From Natrinema sp046097095 (GTDB taxonomy: Archaea > Halobacteriota > Halobacteria > Halobacteriales > Natrialbaceae), in NCBI RefSeq assembly GCF_046097095.1, contig NZ_CP175698.1, positions 2,418,001 to 2,482,000 of the forward strand: DNA of 64,000 nt, written 5' to 3'. A program made the translations under genes and the position numbers. Below the pieces are notes generated by a model. That model worked only from the letters and a program-made list of their open reading frames with translations. It was not told the DNA's origin and did not search any database. This document shows, piece after piece, positions 35,855-44,139 of this stretch (within the stretch, counting starts at the first letter, position 1; every line of letters begins with the position of its first letter).

Positions 35855-37117
35855 ATGAGCGACCAACACCAGAACCTGGCCATCATCGGTCACGTTGACC
35901 ACGGGAAGAGTACGCTCGTGGGACGACTCCTCTACGAGACGGGGAGCGTACCCGAGCACGTCATCGAACAGCACCGCGAGGAAGCCGAGGAGAAGGGCAA
36001 GGGCGGCTTCGAGTTCGCCTACGTCATGGACAACCTCGCTGAGGAGCGAGAGCGCGGTGTCACCATCGACATCGCCCACCAGGAGTTCTCGACGGACGTC
36101 TACGACTTTACCATCGTCGACTGTCCCGGCCACCGCGACTTCGTGAAGAACATGATCACGGGCGCGTCCCAGGCCGACAACGCCGTCCTCGTCGTCGCCG
36201 CCGACGACGGCGTCGCACCTCAGACCCAGGAGCACGTCTTCCTGGCCCGTACCCTCGGTATCGACGAGCTCATCGTCGGCATCAACAAGATGGACATCGT
36301 CGACTACGAGGAGTCGACGTACAACGAGGTCGTCGAGGAAGTGACCCAGCTGCTCAAGCAGGTCCAGTTCGACACCGACGATGCCTCGTTCATCCCGATT
36401 TCGGCCTTCGAGGGCGACAACATCGCCGAGGAGTCCGACAACACGTCGTGGTACGACGGCGAGATTCTGCTCGAGGCCCTGAACGACCTGCCCGAGCCGG
36501 AGCCGCCGACGGACGCGCCGCTCCGACTCCCCATCCAGGACGTCTACACCATCTCGGGTATCGGTACCGTCCCCGTCGGACGGATCGAGACCGGTATCAT
36601 GAACACCGGCGACGATGTCTCCTTCCAGCCCAGCGACGTGGGTGGCGAGGTCAAGACCATCGAGATGCACCACGAAGAGGTTCCCAAGGCCGAACCCGGT
36701 GACAACGTCGGATTCAACGTCCGCGGCATCGGCAAGGACGACATCCGCCGCGGTGACGTCTGTGGCCCCGCCGACGACCCGCCGAGCGTCGCCGAGACGT
36801 TCCAGGCACAGGTCGTCGTCATGCAGCACCCGTCCGTGATCACGGCCGGCTACACCCCGGTCTTCCACGCACACACGGCCCAGGTCGCCTGTACGATCGA
36901 GTCCATCGACAAGAAGATGGACCCCTCGAGCGGCGAGGTCGCCGAGGAGAACCCCGACTTCATCCAGTCGGGTGACGCTGCTGTGGTCACCATCCGACCG
37001 CAAAAGCCCCTCAGCATCGAGCCGTCCAGCGAGATTCCCGAACTCGGGAGCTTCGCCATCCGCGACATGGGTCAGACCATCGCCGCCGGCAAGGTCCTCG
37101 ACGTCAACGAGAAATAA
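35855..37117 (+). CDS. tuf: Translation elongation factor 1-alpha (aEF1A)
   Basis: 420 residues. G-motifs are all present: GHVDHGKST (G1), DCPGHRDFVKNM (G3), NKMDIVDY (G4). Domains II and III follow at about 225-420. The factor delivers aminoacyl-tRNA to the ribosome. A strong TATA-like GATATAAGC at about 35820-35828 lies near -30 for a leaderless start. The S10 gene begins immediately after its stop codon, the classic archaeal pairing. Confidence 0.98.
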   Translation: MSDQHQNLAIIGHVDHGKSTLVGRLLYETGSVPEHVIEQHREEAEEKGKGGFEFAYVMDNLAEERERGVTIDIAHQEFSTDVYDFTIVDCPGHRDFVKNMITGASQADNAVLVVAADDGVAPQTQEHVFLARTLGIDELIVGINKMDIVDYEESTYNEVVEEVTQLLKQVQFDTDDASFIPISAFEGDNIAEESDNTSWYDGEILLEALNDLPEPEPPTDAPLRLPIQDVYTISGIGTVPVGRIETGIMNTGDDVSFQPSDVGGEVKTIEMHHEEVPKAEPGDNVGFNVRGIGKDDIRRGDVCGPADDPPSVAETFQAQVVVMQHPSVITAGYTPVFHAHTAQVACTIESIDKKMDPSSGEVAEENPDFIQSGDAAVVTIRPQKPLSIEPSSEIPELGSFAIRDMGQTIAAGKVLDVNEK

Positions 37118-37426
37118 ATGCAGCAGGCACGCGTTCGACTCGCGGGCACGAGTCCAGACGACCTGGACGACATCTGCGACGACGTCCGCGAGATCGCGAA
37201 CAACACCGGCGTCAACCTGAGCGGTCCGATCCCGCTGCCGACGAAGACCCTCGAGGTGCCGACCCGGAAATCGCCTGATGGCGAAGGCACCGCCACGTGG
37301 GAGCACTGGGAGATGCGCGTCCACAAGCGCCTGATCGATCTGGACGCCGACGAACGCGCACTCCGACAGCTCATGCGCATTCAGGTGCCGAACGACGTCT
37401 CGATCGAGATCGTCCTCGAAGACTGA
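37118..37426 (+). CDS. rpsJ: Small-subunit ribosomal protein S10
   Basis: 102 residues. The S10 signature NTGVNLSGPIPLPTKTLEVP (residues 29-48) and the end MRIQVPNDVSIEIVLED are textbook. The ATG directly abuts the EF-1A stop (TAA-ATG), giving a two-gene operon. Its product is part of the 30S head. Confidence 0.98.
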   Translation: MQQARVRLAGTSPDDLDDICDDVREIANNTGVNLSGPIPLPTKTLEVPTRKSPDGEGTATWEHWEMRVHKRLIDLDADERALRQLMRIQVPNDVSIEIVLED

Positions 37427-37585
37427 GGACCGGTCGATCGCGACTCGAGTGCGAGTTTTGCCGTTTTTGCGGGCCGGTATTTGATCCGATAGCGGTCGCG
37501 CTGGCAACACGGACACACTAGTCCGCTTCTACGGCTTGTCGATCCGCACCGAGGTTTTTGTCTCTTGCCGCACCAAACGGTACGT

Positions 37586-38290
37586 ATGGCGAGACGTTCG
37601 CGGTCACGAACTCAGTCGGAGCTGTATTTGCGGTCCGATTCCGAGACGGACGCGGAGTCTGCGACCGGTTCGATCGGCCCAATTCTCGAGTTGCTCGTCG
37701 TCTTCGTTCTCGTCGCGCTCGTCCAGTGGCTCACCGTGCTGGTGGGCGTGATGGGCGGACTCTTCGTCCTCGCGCCGCCGCTGGTGACGAATCCCTGGAC
37801 GATCATTACGAGCGTCTACGCCCACGGCGGACTGGGTCATCTTCTCTCGAACGCTCTCGCGCTGGTCGTCTTCGGTTGGCCAGTTGCGCGGGCGACGACT
37901 CGCGGACGGTTTCACGCCTTTTTCGCTGTGTCTGGTGCGCTCGCCGGCGTCTCCCAGATCGTTCTCACCGCAGTTCTCGCGGCGATACCACTGCTGTCCA
38001 TTGCGCCGACGCCGGGCGTCCTTGGTGCCAGCGGTGCCGTCTTCGCCCTCCTGGGATATCTCATCGCGTCGAACCGACTCTCGGTCGGTCTCGCTTCGTT
38101 CGTCGCCGTCCCGCGCTGGCTGTCGATCCTCGTGTTCGTTGGGCTCGCGGTCGCGCTCACCCTCGCGACCGCCTCCCCGGGCGTGGCACTGGTCGGCCAC
38201 TTCACCGGCCTCCTCACCGGACTGTTCGCAGGACATCTCCGTGTCCTTGCCGTCACCCCGTCATCGGCCGGCGATCGACCTGCTGACTGA
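37586..38290 (+). CDS. Rhomboid-family intramembrane serine protease
   Basis: 234 residues from ATG 37586 (MARRSRSRTQSELYLR). Six to seven membrane helices. The first-loop and helix signature YAHGGLGHLLSNALALVVFG contains the conserved H/N, the catalytic Ser is in GASGAVFALLGYL (about residue 146) and the His in LVGHFTGLLTGLFAG (about 205). Cleaves membrane helices; substrates unknown. Immediately upstream of the tRNA in which the provirus sits. Confidence 0.93.
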   Translation: MARRSRSRTQSELYLRSDSETDAESATGSIGPILELLVVFVLVALVQWLTVLVGVMGGLFVLAPPLVTNPWTIITSVYAHGGLGHLLSNALALVVFGWPVARATTRGRFHAFFAVSGALAGVSQIVLTAVLAAIPLLSIAPTPGVLGASGAVFALLGYLIASNRLSVGLASFVAVPRWLSILVFVGLAVALTLATASPGVALVGHFTGLLTGLFAGHLRVLAVTPSSAGDRPAD

Positions 38291-38410
38291 CGTGACCGCA
38301 AATCTGGGAGCGTATCTGGGCAAGCCGCTCGAGCGTCGTCCGTGGTGTGGTGTCTCTATCCGGTCCCGAAACGCAAGCCTCAAATAGAAACCACGGATAA
38401 GAACGTGCGA

Positions 38411-38482
38411 GGGCTCGTAGATCAGTGGTAGATCGCTTCCTTCGCAAGGAAGAGGCCTCGGGTTCAAATCCCGACGAGTCCA
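38411..38482 (+). tRNA. tRNA-Ala (anticodon CGC)
   Basis: 72-base cloverleaf. Acceptor GGGCTCG (38411-38417) pairs with CGAGTCC (38475-38481) plus discriminator A. The anticodon stem CTTCC/GGAAG encloses loop TTCGCAA with CGC at 38443-38445, and the T-arm contains GGTTCAAATCC. No encoded CCA. The T-arm and acceptor end serve as the attachment site of the provirus. Confidence 0.95.
38468..38482 (+). repeat. attL, left attachment core in tRNA-Ala
   Basis: ATCCCGACGAGTCCA, the last 15 bases of the tRNA gene, repeated exactly at 59329-59343. Integration therefore leaves the tRNA intact. Confidence 0.9.
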
Positions 38483-38659
38483 TTCGACTCTTGTCACGTT
38501 TCGAATTGTCCGATTAGTCGCCGCTCTCGCGGCTGATGCAGAATTATGCATTGATCACGGATTCGTACAAACCCCCTCCGAGAGTCGAAGGACTAACGAT
38601 GTCGAATTCGGGTCAGCGCAGTCTGGTGATTTTCACGAAGGAAATCCGGGGTGGTCGGC

Positions 38660-38890
38660 ATGAGTACTACATTTTCGAGACAAGTAGCACAGTCTACCTG
38701 TCTGCATTGTGGCACTCATGTCACCGACCGGTTCCGGCGCGTCTTTGGTGATGACGAGGATCGCGCCCATCGCTGTGGTGACTGCGATACCTACGCGCGA
38801 CTGAGCCGCGGCTCTGCAGCTGGCGTCGACGTGGCGGTCCCCGATCCAGAAACGTCGCTTGGCCGCCACGGGGGTGAGGGCGATGTGTAG
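38660..38890 (+). CDS. Zinc-finger microprotein, first gene of the provirus early operon
   Basis: 76 residues from ATG 38660, which follows a GGGGTGGTC ribosome-binding-like run. Two cysteine pairs, CLHC and CGDC, with His between them form a zinc ribbon (residues 14-45). Its TAG overlaps the next ATG by 8 bases. Small zinc-ribbon proteins of this type are frequent at haloarchaeal virus/plasmid ends and their function is unknown. The upstream DNA resembles that at 59550-59590 in the neighbouring decayed element. Confidence 0.7.
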   Translation: MSTTFSRQVAQSTCLHCGTHVTDRFRRVFGDDEDRAHRCGDCDTYARLSRGSAAGVDVAVPDPETSLGRHGGEGDV

Positions 38891-39014
38891 CGGGTTCGTT
38901 CTGGCTAACCGGTTGTACGATGTCGAGAGTCAGACGCCCATCGCCCATCCGGCCCATCAAGCGACCGACGAGGACGTTCGGCGTGCTCTTGAGAAGCGAG
39001 GTGGATCGGCGTGA
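38883..39014 (+). CDS. 43-residue early protein (GFVLANRLYDVE family)
   Basis: Sequence CSGFVLANRLYDVESQTP then ATDEDVRRALEKR. A near-identical, frameshifted copy lies at 59821-59946 in the adjacent remnant element. The conservation of protein sequence between two elements shows it is a real gene despite its length. Overlaps both neighbours (ATG within the previous gene, stop overlapping the next GTG). Function unknown. Confidence 0.7.
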   Translation: MCSGFVLANRLYDVESQTPIAHPAHQATDEDVRRALEKRGGSA

Positions 39015-39130
39015 GCCGACTCGTCAAGTCCGCCGAGTGCGAACGATGCGGTGACCGCGTCGACGCGCTTCGCCGGCTCTGCCCAGACTGTACGCGCGCG
39101 GTTCGTGACGCGCGGGAGGGTCCGTTATGA
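39011..39130 (+). CDS. 39-residue zinc-ribbon microprotein
   Basis: GTG start overlapping the previous TGA (GTGA). Sequence has two CxxC pairs, CERC and CPDC, 13 residues apart, a minimal zinc ribbon, ending REGPL. Its TGA overlaps the ATG of the nuclease gene. Probably made by translational coupling. Confidence 0.6.
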   Translation: MSRLVKSAECERCGDRVDALRRLCPDCTRAVRDAREGPL

Positions 39131-39648
39131 GTTCTCGAGCGTCGGAACTCGAGAGTCCGAAGGCCAGCGGCGACGCCCTTGAAGGCGAGATCGTCCAGGC
39201 CGTCGATACGCTCGAGTACGTCGGTGATCGGACTGCAACCTGGCACGACGCTCGGACCACCGCCGTCCTCGAGCCGGATCAGTCACTACCGTTCTACGGG
39301 ATCGTCCTCGTCGAGTCCGGCGTTCCCGTTGAGATCAAGGGCTGCCAGATAGAGACGAGCAACGGCGATCGTTCGACTCGCGGCCGGTTCTACGTCAAGC
39401 GCGCTGCTCACGAGCAACTGCTCGAGGCGGACGGTATGTACCTGTTCGTAGTGTATCTCCCGCGACCGGGGTTGCCCCAGGTCGCGCGGGCGATCGTGCC
39501 GGCGACGCTCGTTGACGAGTTGCTATCCGGGCGGTGGTACGAGGTCGGTGGCTCGCGTTCTGAACAGGAAGTCGCGAAGCTGACGTGGTCGCACGTGATC
39601 GACCCGGCGGGCGTCGATCCAGCCGTAACCGTGGGTGATTCGCGGTGA
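39127..39648 (+). CDS. PD-(D/E)XK-type nuclease-like protein
   Basis: 173 residues. The core GIVLVESGVPVEIKGCQ has the E-x-K of PD-(D/E)XK nucleases, then FYVKRAAHEQLLEADGMYLF and VVYLPRP, ARAIVPATLVDELLSGRW. The same arrangement (PVEIKST ... WYCFVVYQP ... MVRSGELPLLRW) occurs in the protein at 46058-46456, so the provirus carries two members of this family. A Holliday-junction-resolvase-like or replication-intermediate nuclease is likely. Overlaps the next gene (GTGA). Confidence 0.65.
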   Translation: MSSRASELESPKASGDALEGEIVQAVDTLEYVGDRTATWHDARTTAVLEPDQSLPFYGIVLVESGVPVEIKGCQIETSNGDRSTRGRFYVKRAAHEQLLEADGMYLFVVYLPRPGLPQVARAIVPATLVDELLSGRWYEVGGSRSEQEVAKLTWSHVIDPAGVDPAVTVGDSR

Positions 39649-39941
39649 GCGTCGACGCCGACCAGGACGACCGCGACCTCGAGGCCGAACTAGCGAGCCC
39701 GGCGGCCGGGCAGTTCGGTGTCCCTGTCGACGCGGTCTGCGTGGGCTGTGGGCGGACGCGCGTTAAACGCGCGAGCCTCGAGGAGATGGACCAACACCCG
39801 CAGGCCAATCCGACCGCCCTCGAGGCGACGGACTGTACGTCGTTCAAGCACGTCTGCTACGGCTGTCAGACCGCGACGTGGTGGAATCCCGTCGCCGTGC
39901 TCACTGGCTTGCTCGAGAGCGATCGTGATCGAGGTGAGTAG
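39645..39941 (+). CDS. Zinc-finger early protein
   Basis: 98 residues, GTG start overlapping the nuclease TGA. Cysteine pairs CVGC (about residue 32-35) and CYGC (about 71-74), with Cys/His between them, make a split zinc ribbon. It precedes the putative replication protein by 2 bases, so it may be its accessory factor (inference from position only). Confidence 0.65.
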   Translation: MSVDADQDDRDLEAELASPAAGQFGVPVDAVCVGCGRTRVKRASLEEMDQHPQANPTALEATDCTSFKHVCYGCQTATWWNPVAVLTGLLESDRDRGE

Positions 39942-39943
39942 CG

Positions 39944-41563
39944 GTGTCCCAAGTCGAGACGACACCGCACGAGATTGAGGGCCGCTGGAAGTGGCCTGAC
40001 TGGGGCCGCGGTCCGTACGATGCCTTGTCGTCGGTGATGCTCGGGCCACCATTCGAGGGCTACCTCGAGATCACGACCGAGATCGACGGCGAGCCCTGGC
40101 ACCTGGAGGTCAGCTACAGTAAGTCGGGCTTCGCGCCGCGGCTGTCGGACGGGATCAACGCCGAGCGTCTCTACGAGTGGGATATCGTGGGCCGTGGGCG
40201 CGGCGAGCGGAAGGCGTCGTACAACATCGGCCCGCGGTTCCCGAACATGCGCCACTGGGAGAGCGGTGAGCGGTTACAGCTCCCGTGGGAAAATCAGGTC
40301 GGGGAGGTCGACGGCGTCGACGTCGAGTTCCACACGAGTAACATCGAACCCGAGCGCGGCCTCGAGTTGTTGCCGGAGTTCTTCGCGGCCGTGTTCGATC
40401 ACGCCGGCGAGCGCGTGCATCCCGAATACTTCCGGACCGAGCCCCACGAAGCGAGCCGGATGTGGGCGTACGAGCGGTACGTCCGGATTCGACGGGAGTG
40501 GGCAGAAAAGCTCTCGTCGGCCGGAGTACTGCAGAAGGTCGCACACTACCTCTCCGACCTCAAGGGCGTCAAGGCCGAGCTACACATCGATAACCGGGAG
40601 GTCATCAATCACCAGAACCGGCTGTTTCTCGATCCGTCGTCGGCCGGCGAGTTGCTACCTGGCCACACCTACGGGCGGAAGTTCGAGATCTACCAGCTGA
40701 AGGACCCGGACGCGGTGTCGAAAGATCACCCGTCGTACCATCCGAAGGTGGAGGTGCTGGTCAACAAGTCGATGAACGACGGCGAGGCGTGGGCGTGGGC
40801 CGATCGCCACGAAGTGACTGAGCAGATCGAGGAGACGGTGTTGAACGCGCTCCACTGGGAAGATATTCCGCTCGGACCCGACGGAAACGGCGTCTACATC
40901 GCTGACGATCACTTCGACGCCGTCGCTCGAGACGAGCGGGTCGAACTGTACGAAGACCCGACGCCGCGCCTCGAGGCGAAGACAGACCACCTGTTGATGA
41001 CGACGCTGCGGGACATGGGCGAGACCGCGAGGGACGTGACCGAGACGGTCGCGACCGATGGCGGTGCGACGGTCGACGGACTCGCCGACCAGCTGGGGAA
41101 GCATCCCGCGACGATCTACCGGGCGATCAACGATCTCGGCGAAGTCCTCGAGCTCGACCAGGGCGACGTATCGTTCCGGGCCCGGAAGTACCGCGAGGAA
41201 TTGCGGTCACTCGTCGAGTCGGCCGAGTACGCGATCGAGAGCTACGGCGATCGGATGCAGCATTTGATGGGATTGGCCGATCATGTTGCAGAGTCGTCGC
41301 CGTTCCAGAAGTGGCTCGCGCAGAACGGAGCCGAACTCTCGTTCGACGATCAGGGTGAGCCCCGCCGAATGCGGATCGACACGATTCTCTCCCGGTTGAA
41401 GGCCGATAGCTTCGAGAACGTCCAGACGATCGCCGCAGAGGCCCTCGAGAAGTGGTCGAAGTCGGGGAACGATCCGACGGTCCTCCGCGGCGCCGAGCTG
41501 ACGTGGAAGACGCCGGGAGGCAGGACTGAAACCGGATTCGTCGGCGCGGTCGCCGACCGCTGA
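39944..41563 (+). CDS. Large winged-helix protein, candidate replication initiator
   Basis: 539 residues, GTG start two bases after the previous stop. About 1-340 is an alpha/beta region with many aromatic residues (RWKWPDWGRGPYDALSS, YNIGPRFPNMRHW). About 355-415 is a clear winged helix (VETVATDGGATVDGLADQLGK, TIYRAINDLGEVLELDQG). The rest is helical. It lacks HUH and tyrosine motifs of rolling-circle Rep. Position at the end of the early operon, just before a hairpin-rich gene-free stretch, and HTH content suggest the replication initiator of this virus lineage. A decayed relative appears at 60181-60760. Confidence 0.55.
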   Translation: MSQVETTPHEIEGRWKWPDWGRGPYDALSSVMLGPPFEGYLEITTEIDGEPWHLEVSYSKSGFAPRLSDGINAERLYEWDIVGRGRGERKASYNIGPRFPNMRHWESGERLQLPWENQVGEVDGVDVEFHTSNIEPERGLELLPEFFAAVFDHAGERVHPEYFRTEPHEASRMWAYERYVRIRREWAEKLSSAGVLQKVAHYLSDLKGVKAELHIDNREVINHQNRLFLDPSSAGELLPGHTYGRKFEIYQLKDPDAVSKDHPSYHPKVEVLVNKSMNDGEAWAWADRHEVTEQIEETVLNALHWEDIPLGPDGNGVYIADDHFDAVARDERVELYEDPTPRLEAKTDHLLMTTLRDMGETARDVTETVATDGGATVDGLADQLGKHPATIYRAINDLGEVLELDQGDVSFRARKYREELRSLVESAEYAIESYGDRMQHLMGLADHVAESSPFQKWLAQNGAELSFDDQGEPRRMRIDTILSRLKADSFENVQTIAAEALEKWSKSGNDPTVLRGAELTWKTPGGRTETGFVGAVADR

Positions 41564-42000
41564 ACCGGCTTGGGTAGTGGCAACACTACCCCTCTGTTTC
41601 GTTTGCGCAATCACACTTTCATCGATAACTGATTTTCACAACTGAGGTTGTATTCCGGCGGGGGTAGCCCCGGCGATCGCCGCGACCGCACCACGACGCC
41701 TGCGGGGTCGTTTCGCGCGAAGCGCGAAAGCCCCCTTGGCGGGTGTCCCCAAGGGGACAGGGACAAAAAACTACAGCGCCCCGCCCCCCTTGCGTGCGAA
41801 AATCTCCAGTTGAAGCACACGAAATGAGGGGGTAGAAATATTCCATGTGACTCCTCAAAACGGCCTCTATTACTTGCTCAAGCGCACAAGGATACGGAGA
41901 AACGTAGGAATAGATGTTATACTACCCAGAATACCGAAACAATAGGTAGCATATACCCTAACTAGGAGGAATAAAGTATCTAGAATGTGTTCCTCAGAAC
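41564..42000. other. Gene-free stretch with two strong hairpins
   Basis: 437 bases after the candidate replication gene. The first half is GC-rich with the two hairpins at 41711-41756 and poly-C/poly-A runs. The second half is A+T-rich and provides the promoter of the gene at 42001 (a GGAGGA run lies at 41967 but too far to be its ribosome site). Possible replication origin or terminator region. Confidence 0.5.
41711..41756. repeat. Two adjacent perfect hairpins
   Basis: Hairpin 1: arms TTTCGCGC (41711-41718) and GCGCGAAA (41722-41729), 3-base loop. Hairpin 2: arms CCCCTTGG (41732-41739) and CCAAGGGG (41749-41756), 9-base loop. Directly downstream of the large winged-helix gene, they may form an origin structure or a bidirectional transcript end. 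Confidence 0.6.
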
Positions 42001-42690
42001 ATGAAATCTGGCAAACTGGCTCTGTTAAGTTCGGATAGTGACACGATTAATGAGGCCCATTCCCAACATGAATTACCGGGCGATGCTCCCTTTGATGCAG
42101 TTTCTACAGCATTGGAGATCGAAGAAAAACTCTCTCTTAATGAAGGTAAGAACTGTTACATCGGTAAAGCTGCTAAGGAAGATGTTGAATACATTGAATC
42201 ACCAGAGATTACTGAGAAAGGAGAGATCATAAACACTGAGTCGGCAGAAAGGAGGGTTTACACTACGACTTTCTTGCTTGTTCCTGACGAATTTGTCATA
42301 GTTGACAATTCCGCCGGTAAATTCTTGTTCCCATTATTGAGTGAAGAAACCGCTCATACCGCCTTCCCAGCAGAAATAAATGTTGACTCTTTCACAGCGG
42401 AATACGATGATGCTGAATACTGGAAGGTCGGTTTCGAAGGCCGTGCTGACGGTACAGAGAATGGTGTCTTGCATGGTGACGCTGTATTTAACGACAGTGA
42501 GTTTGGAGCAGTAGTAACTGATTCCAATAAAAATCAAATTGGGGCCAATTTTGAATATGGTGGTGAACTGCTCAAACTATTCCTGACTAAAAGCGGATAT
42601 ATTGAAGTATATCAACCAGATTCTATTGACTCAGAGGAATTTTCTGAATTTATCGCAGAGGTGCTTCTACCATACTCTCAAATGAAATGA
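42001..42690 (+). CDS. A+T-rich cargo protein, unrecognised (paralogue A)
   Basis: 229 residues, soluble and acidic, with A/T-ending codons unlike the early operon. The C-terminal half (about 95-229) appears distantly related to that of the next gene: both have a strand-rich segment beginning VPDEFVIVD / TSDYVFFLD, a GD-x-x-x-DS-x-x-x element (LHGDAVFNDSEFGA / LYGDIDDSSLAA) and end FIAEVLLPY / YFYNIVEPLV. No family recognised. Codon use indicates acquisition from a different source than the virion genes. Confidence 0.65.
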   Translation: MKSGKLALLSSDSDTINEAHSQHELPGDAPFDAVSTALEIEEKLSLNEGKNCYIGKAAKEDVEYIESPEITEKGEIINTESAERRVYTTTFLLVPDEFVIVDNSAGKFLFPLLSEETAHTAFPAEINVDSFTAEYDDAEYWKVGFEGRADGTENGVLHGDAVFNDSEFGAVVTDSNKNQIGANFEYGGELLKLFLTKSGYIEVYQPDSIDSEEFSEFIAEVLLPYSQMK

Positions 42691-42773
42691 TCTCTTCTTA
42701 CAGCAGGAGGCACTGAGTGTTACTAACACAGATATGATAATCCTTTTGTATTCAAACTCTAACCTAATCGAAC

Positions 42774-43433
42774 ATGGTATCATCTATAGTGATTTACGAG
42801 CCCGATGACAGTATCGATACATCCGATCTTTACAATAAATTAAATAGCAGCTATGAACACGAACGACCACATCAGGAATTAGACACATTGAAAACGGATA
42901 TTAGCAGTCTGGCTCATGTTTCAAGAGGAGTAGAATGTCGGGTCCGATACGATACTGCTGACTCTGTACGTGTTCGTGGAGGAACCGAACCTGTTCGCAA
43001 CTTGAGTACGGCTCAAGTTCGATTCACATCAGACTATGTCTTCTTCTTGGATTACAATAGACGGTCATTTGTTGAGCGAGAGGTCCGAAAAATACTGGAC
43101 TTAGACACGGACGAGTTTAACCAAGTCCGATTCTCATCGGGACTTGTGATAGATGTAACAGAAGAGGACTCAGATACAATTGAAGAGGGTTATTGGAATA
43201 ATCCTACAGACCACACAACCACTGCTTCACTCTATGGTGATATTGATGATTCATCACTAGCCGCAAGATTCAATCAGAATGGCCAACCTACATATGCAAA
43301 GTTTGAGTCTGAGCATTTCGACGGTTCAGAAGTGGGTGTTTCAGCGAACAAATCCAGTATAGCATTCTGGGGAGACCGGAGTAGGGATGAACAAGTGAAT
43401 TATTTCTATAATATAGTTGAGCCCCTTGTGTGA
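42774..43433 (+). CDS. A+T-rich cargo protein, unrecognised (paralogue B)
   Basis: 219 residues. N-terminal part (IVIYEPDDSIDTSDLYNKLN) differs from paralogue A, while the C-terminal half shares its layout. It is soluble, with many strands and no membrane segment. It is 84 bases downstream of paralogue A and convergent, 12 bases apart, with the minus-strand gene at 43446. Function unknown; a paired arrangement of diverged copies is typical of accessory or defence cargo but that is only inference. Confidence 0.65.
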   Translation: MVSSIVIYEPDDSIDTSDLYNKLNSSYEHERPHQELDTLKTDISSLAHVSRGVECRVRYDTADSVRVRGGTEPVRNLSTAQVRFTSDYVFFLDYNRRSFVEREVRKILDLDTDEFNQVRFSSGLVIDVTEEDSDTIEEGYWNNPTDHTTTASLYGDIDDSSLAARFNQNGQPTYAKFESEHFDGSEVGVSANKSSIAFWGDRSRDEQVNYFYNIVEPLV

Positions 43434-43445
43434 ACAGAGAGAGGG

Positions 43446-44027
43446 TTATTTTAGGCTTCTAGACTGATATGCAGCGACTGCTTCTAACGCTTGTTTGAGA
43501 TCGTCTCGAGGAACATGTTGCACTTGCAGCTTATGGTCAAATAAAGAGATTTGGAATCCATCTATTCTCTCCTGATGATATTCTTCTCTTACTTTATCGT
43601 CATAGTGGTAAGTGATACTTAGAGATTCTTCAGAGGAGATACCTGTTATCGTCTGCTCAACCTTGTGAAGAGCATTGAGACAAGTTTTAGCACATTCCTT
43701 TGAGCTATTCCCTCTACAATTGCGATGTGTAACCTTTAGCCGGAGCGTGTTAACTTCCTGGGACCTTTCCCTAAATCGATCCGTATGCTCGTCGGCAGTC
43801 ATCTCAATATGAAATTCAACCGTCAGGGAAGACCCATTAGAATCTACATGCGCTACTCCGCGTCGATCATTTCGACGATCAATCTGATAGATAGGCGAAT
43901 TCTCTAGAAAACCCCACACACCATATCTATCTCTTTTTCTAAATGAATGGCTGGTGGTAATAGTTATTTTATCTAAATTTTGTTTAGAGGGGCGAGTGTT
44001 TTCCCACCCCGACTCAGAGTATTTCAT
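43446..44027 (-). CDS. A+T-rich cargo protein, unrecognised
   Basis: 193 residues, basic to neutral and so unlike most haloarchaeal proteins. Visible: VEFHIEMTADEHTDRF, THRNCRGNSSKECAKTCLNA (three Cys), and ITYHYDDKVREEYHQER. No signal peptide or membrane segment. Not recognised. Convergent with paralogue B and in the same direction as the next gene. Confidence 0.6.
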   Translation of the reverse strand: MKYSESGWENTRPSKQNLDKITITTSHSFRKRDRYGVWGFLENSPIYQIDRRNDRRGVAHVDSNGSSLTVEFHIEMTADEHTDRFRERSQEVNTLRLKVTHRNCRGNSSKECAKTCLNALHKVEQTITGISSEESLSITYHYDDKVREEYHQERIDGFQISLFDHKLQVQHVPRDDLKQALEAVAAYQSRSLK

Positions 44028-44139
44028 GAATCCATGTTAATGTCGTATCAATATATCTAGCTACTTTGTTCTGGCTGTGCTAGTGCATCGACTGATAAAG
44101 AATTGTCGGATTTGATATCCAGTTCTGTATTTCATTTGT

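Noticed and set aside
35798..37516. 572-codon minus-strand frame opposite EF-1A and S10
   Set aside because: Mirror frame of two highly conserved genes.
38536..38751. 71-codon frame at the provirus left end
   Set aside because: It overlaps the better-supported zinc-finger gene in another frame and its sequence has no conserved features.
39944..41563. Rolling-circle replication protein
   Set aside because: No HUH motif and no Tyr-containing motif characteristic of such proteins can be found.
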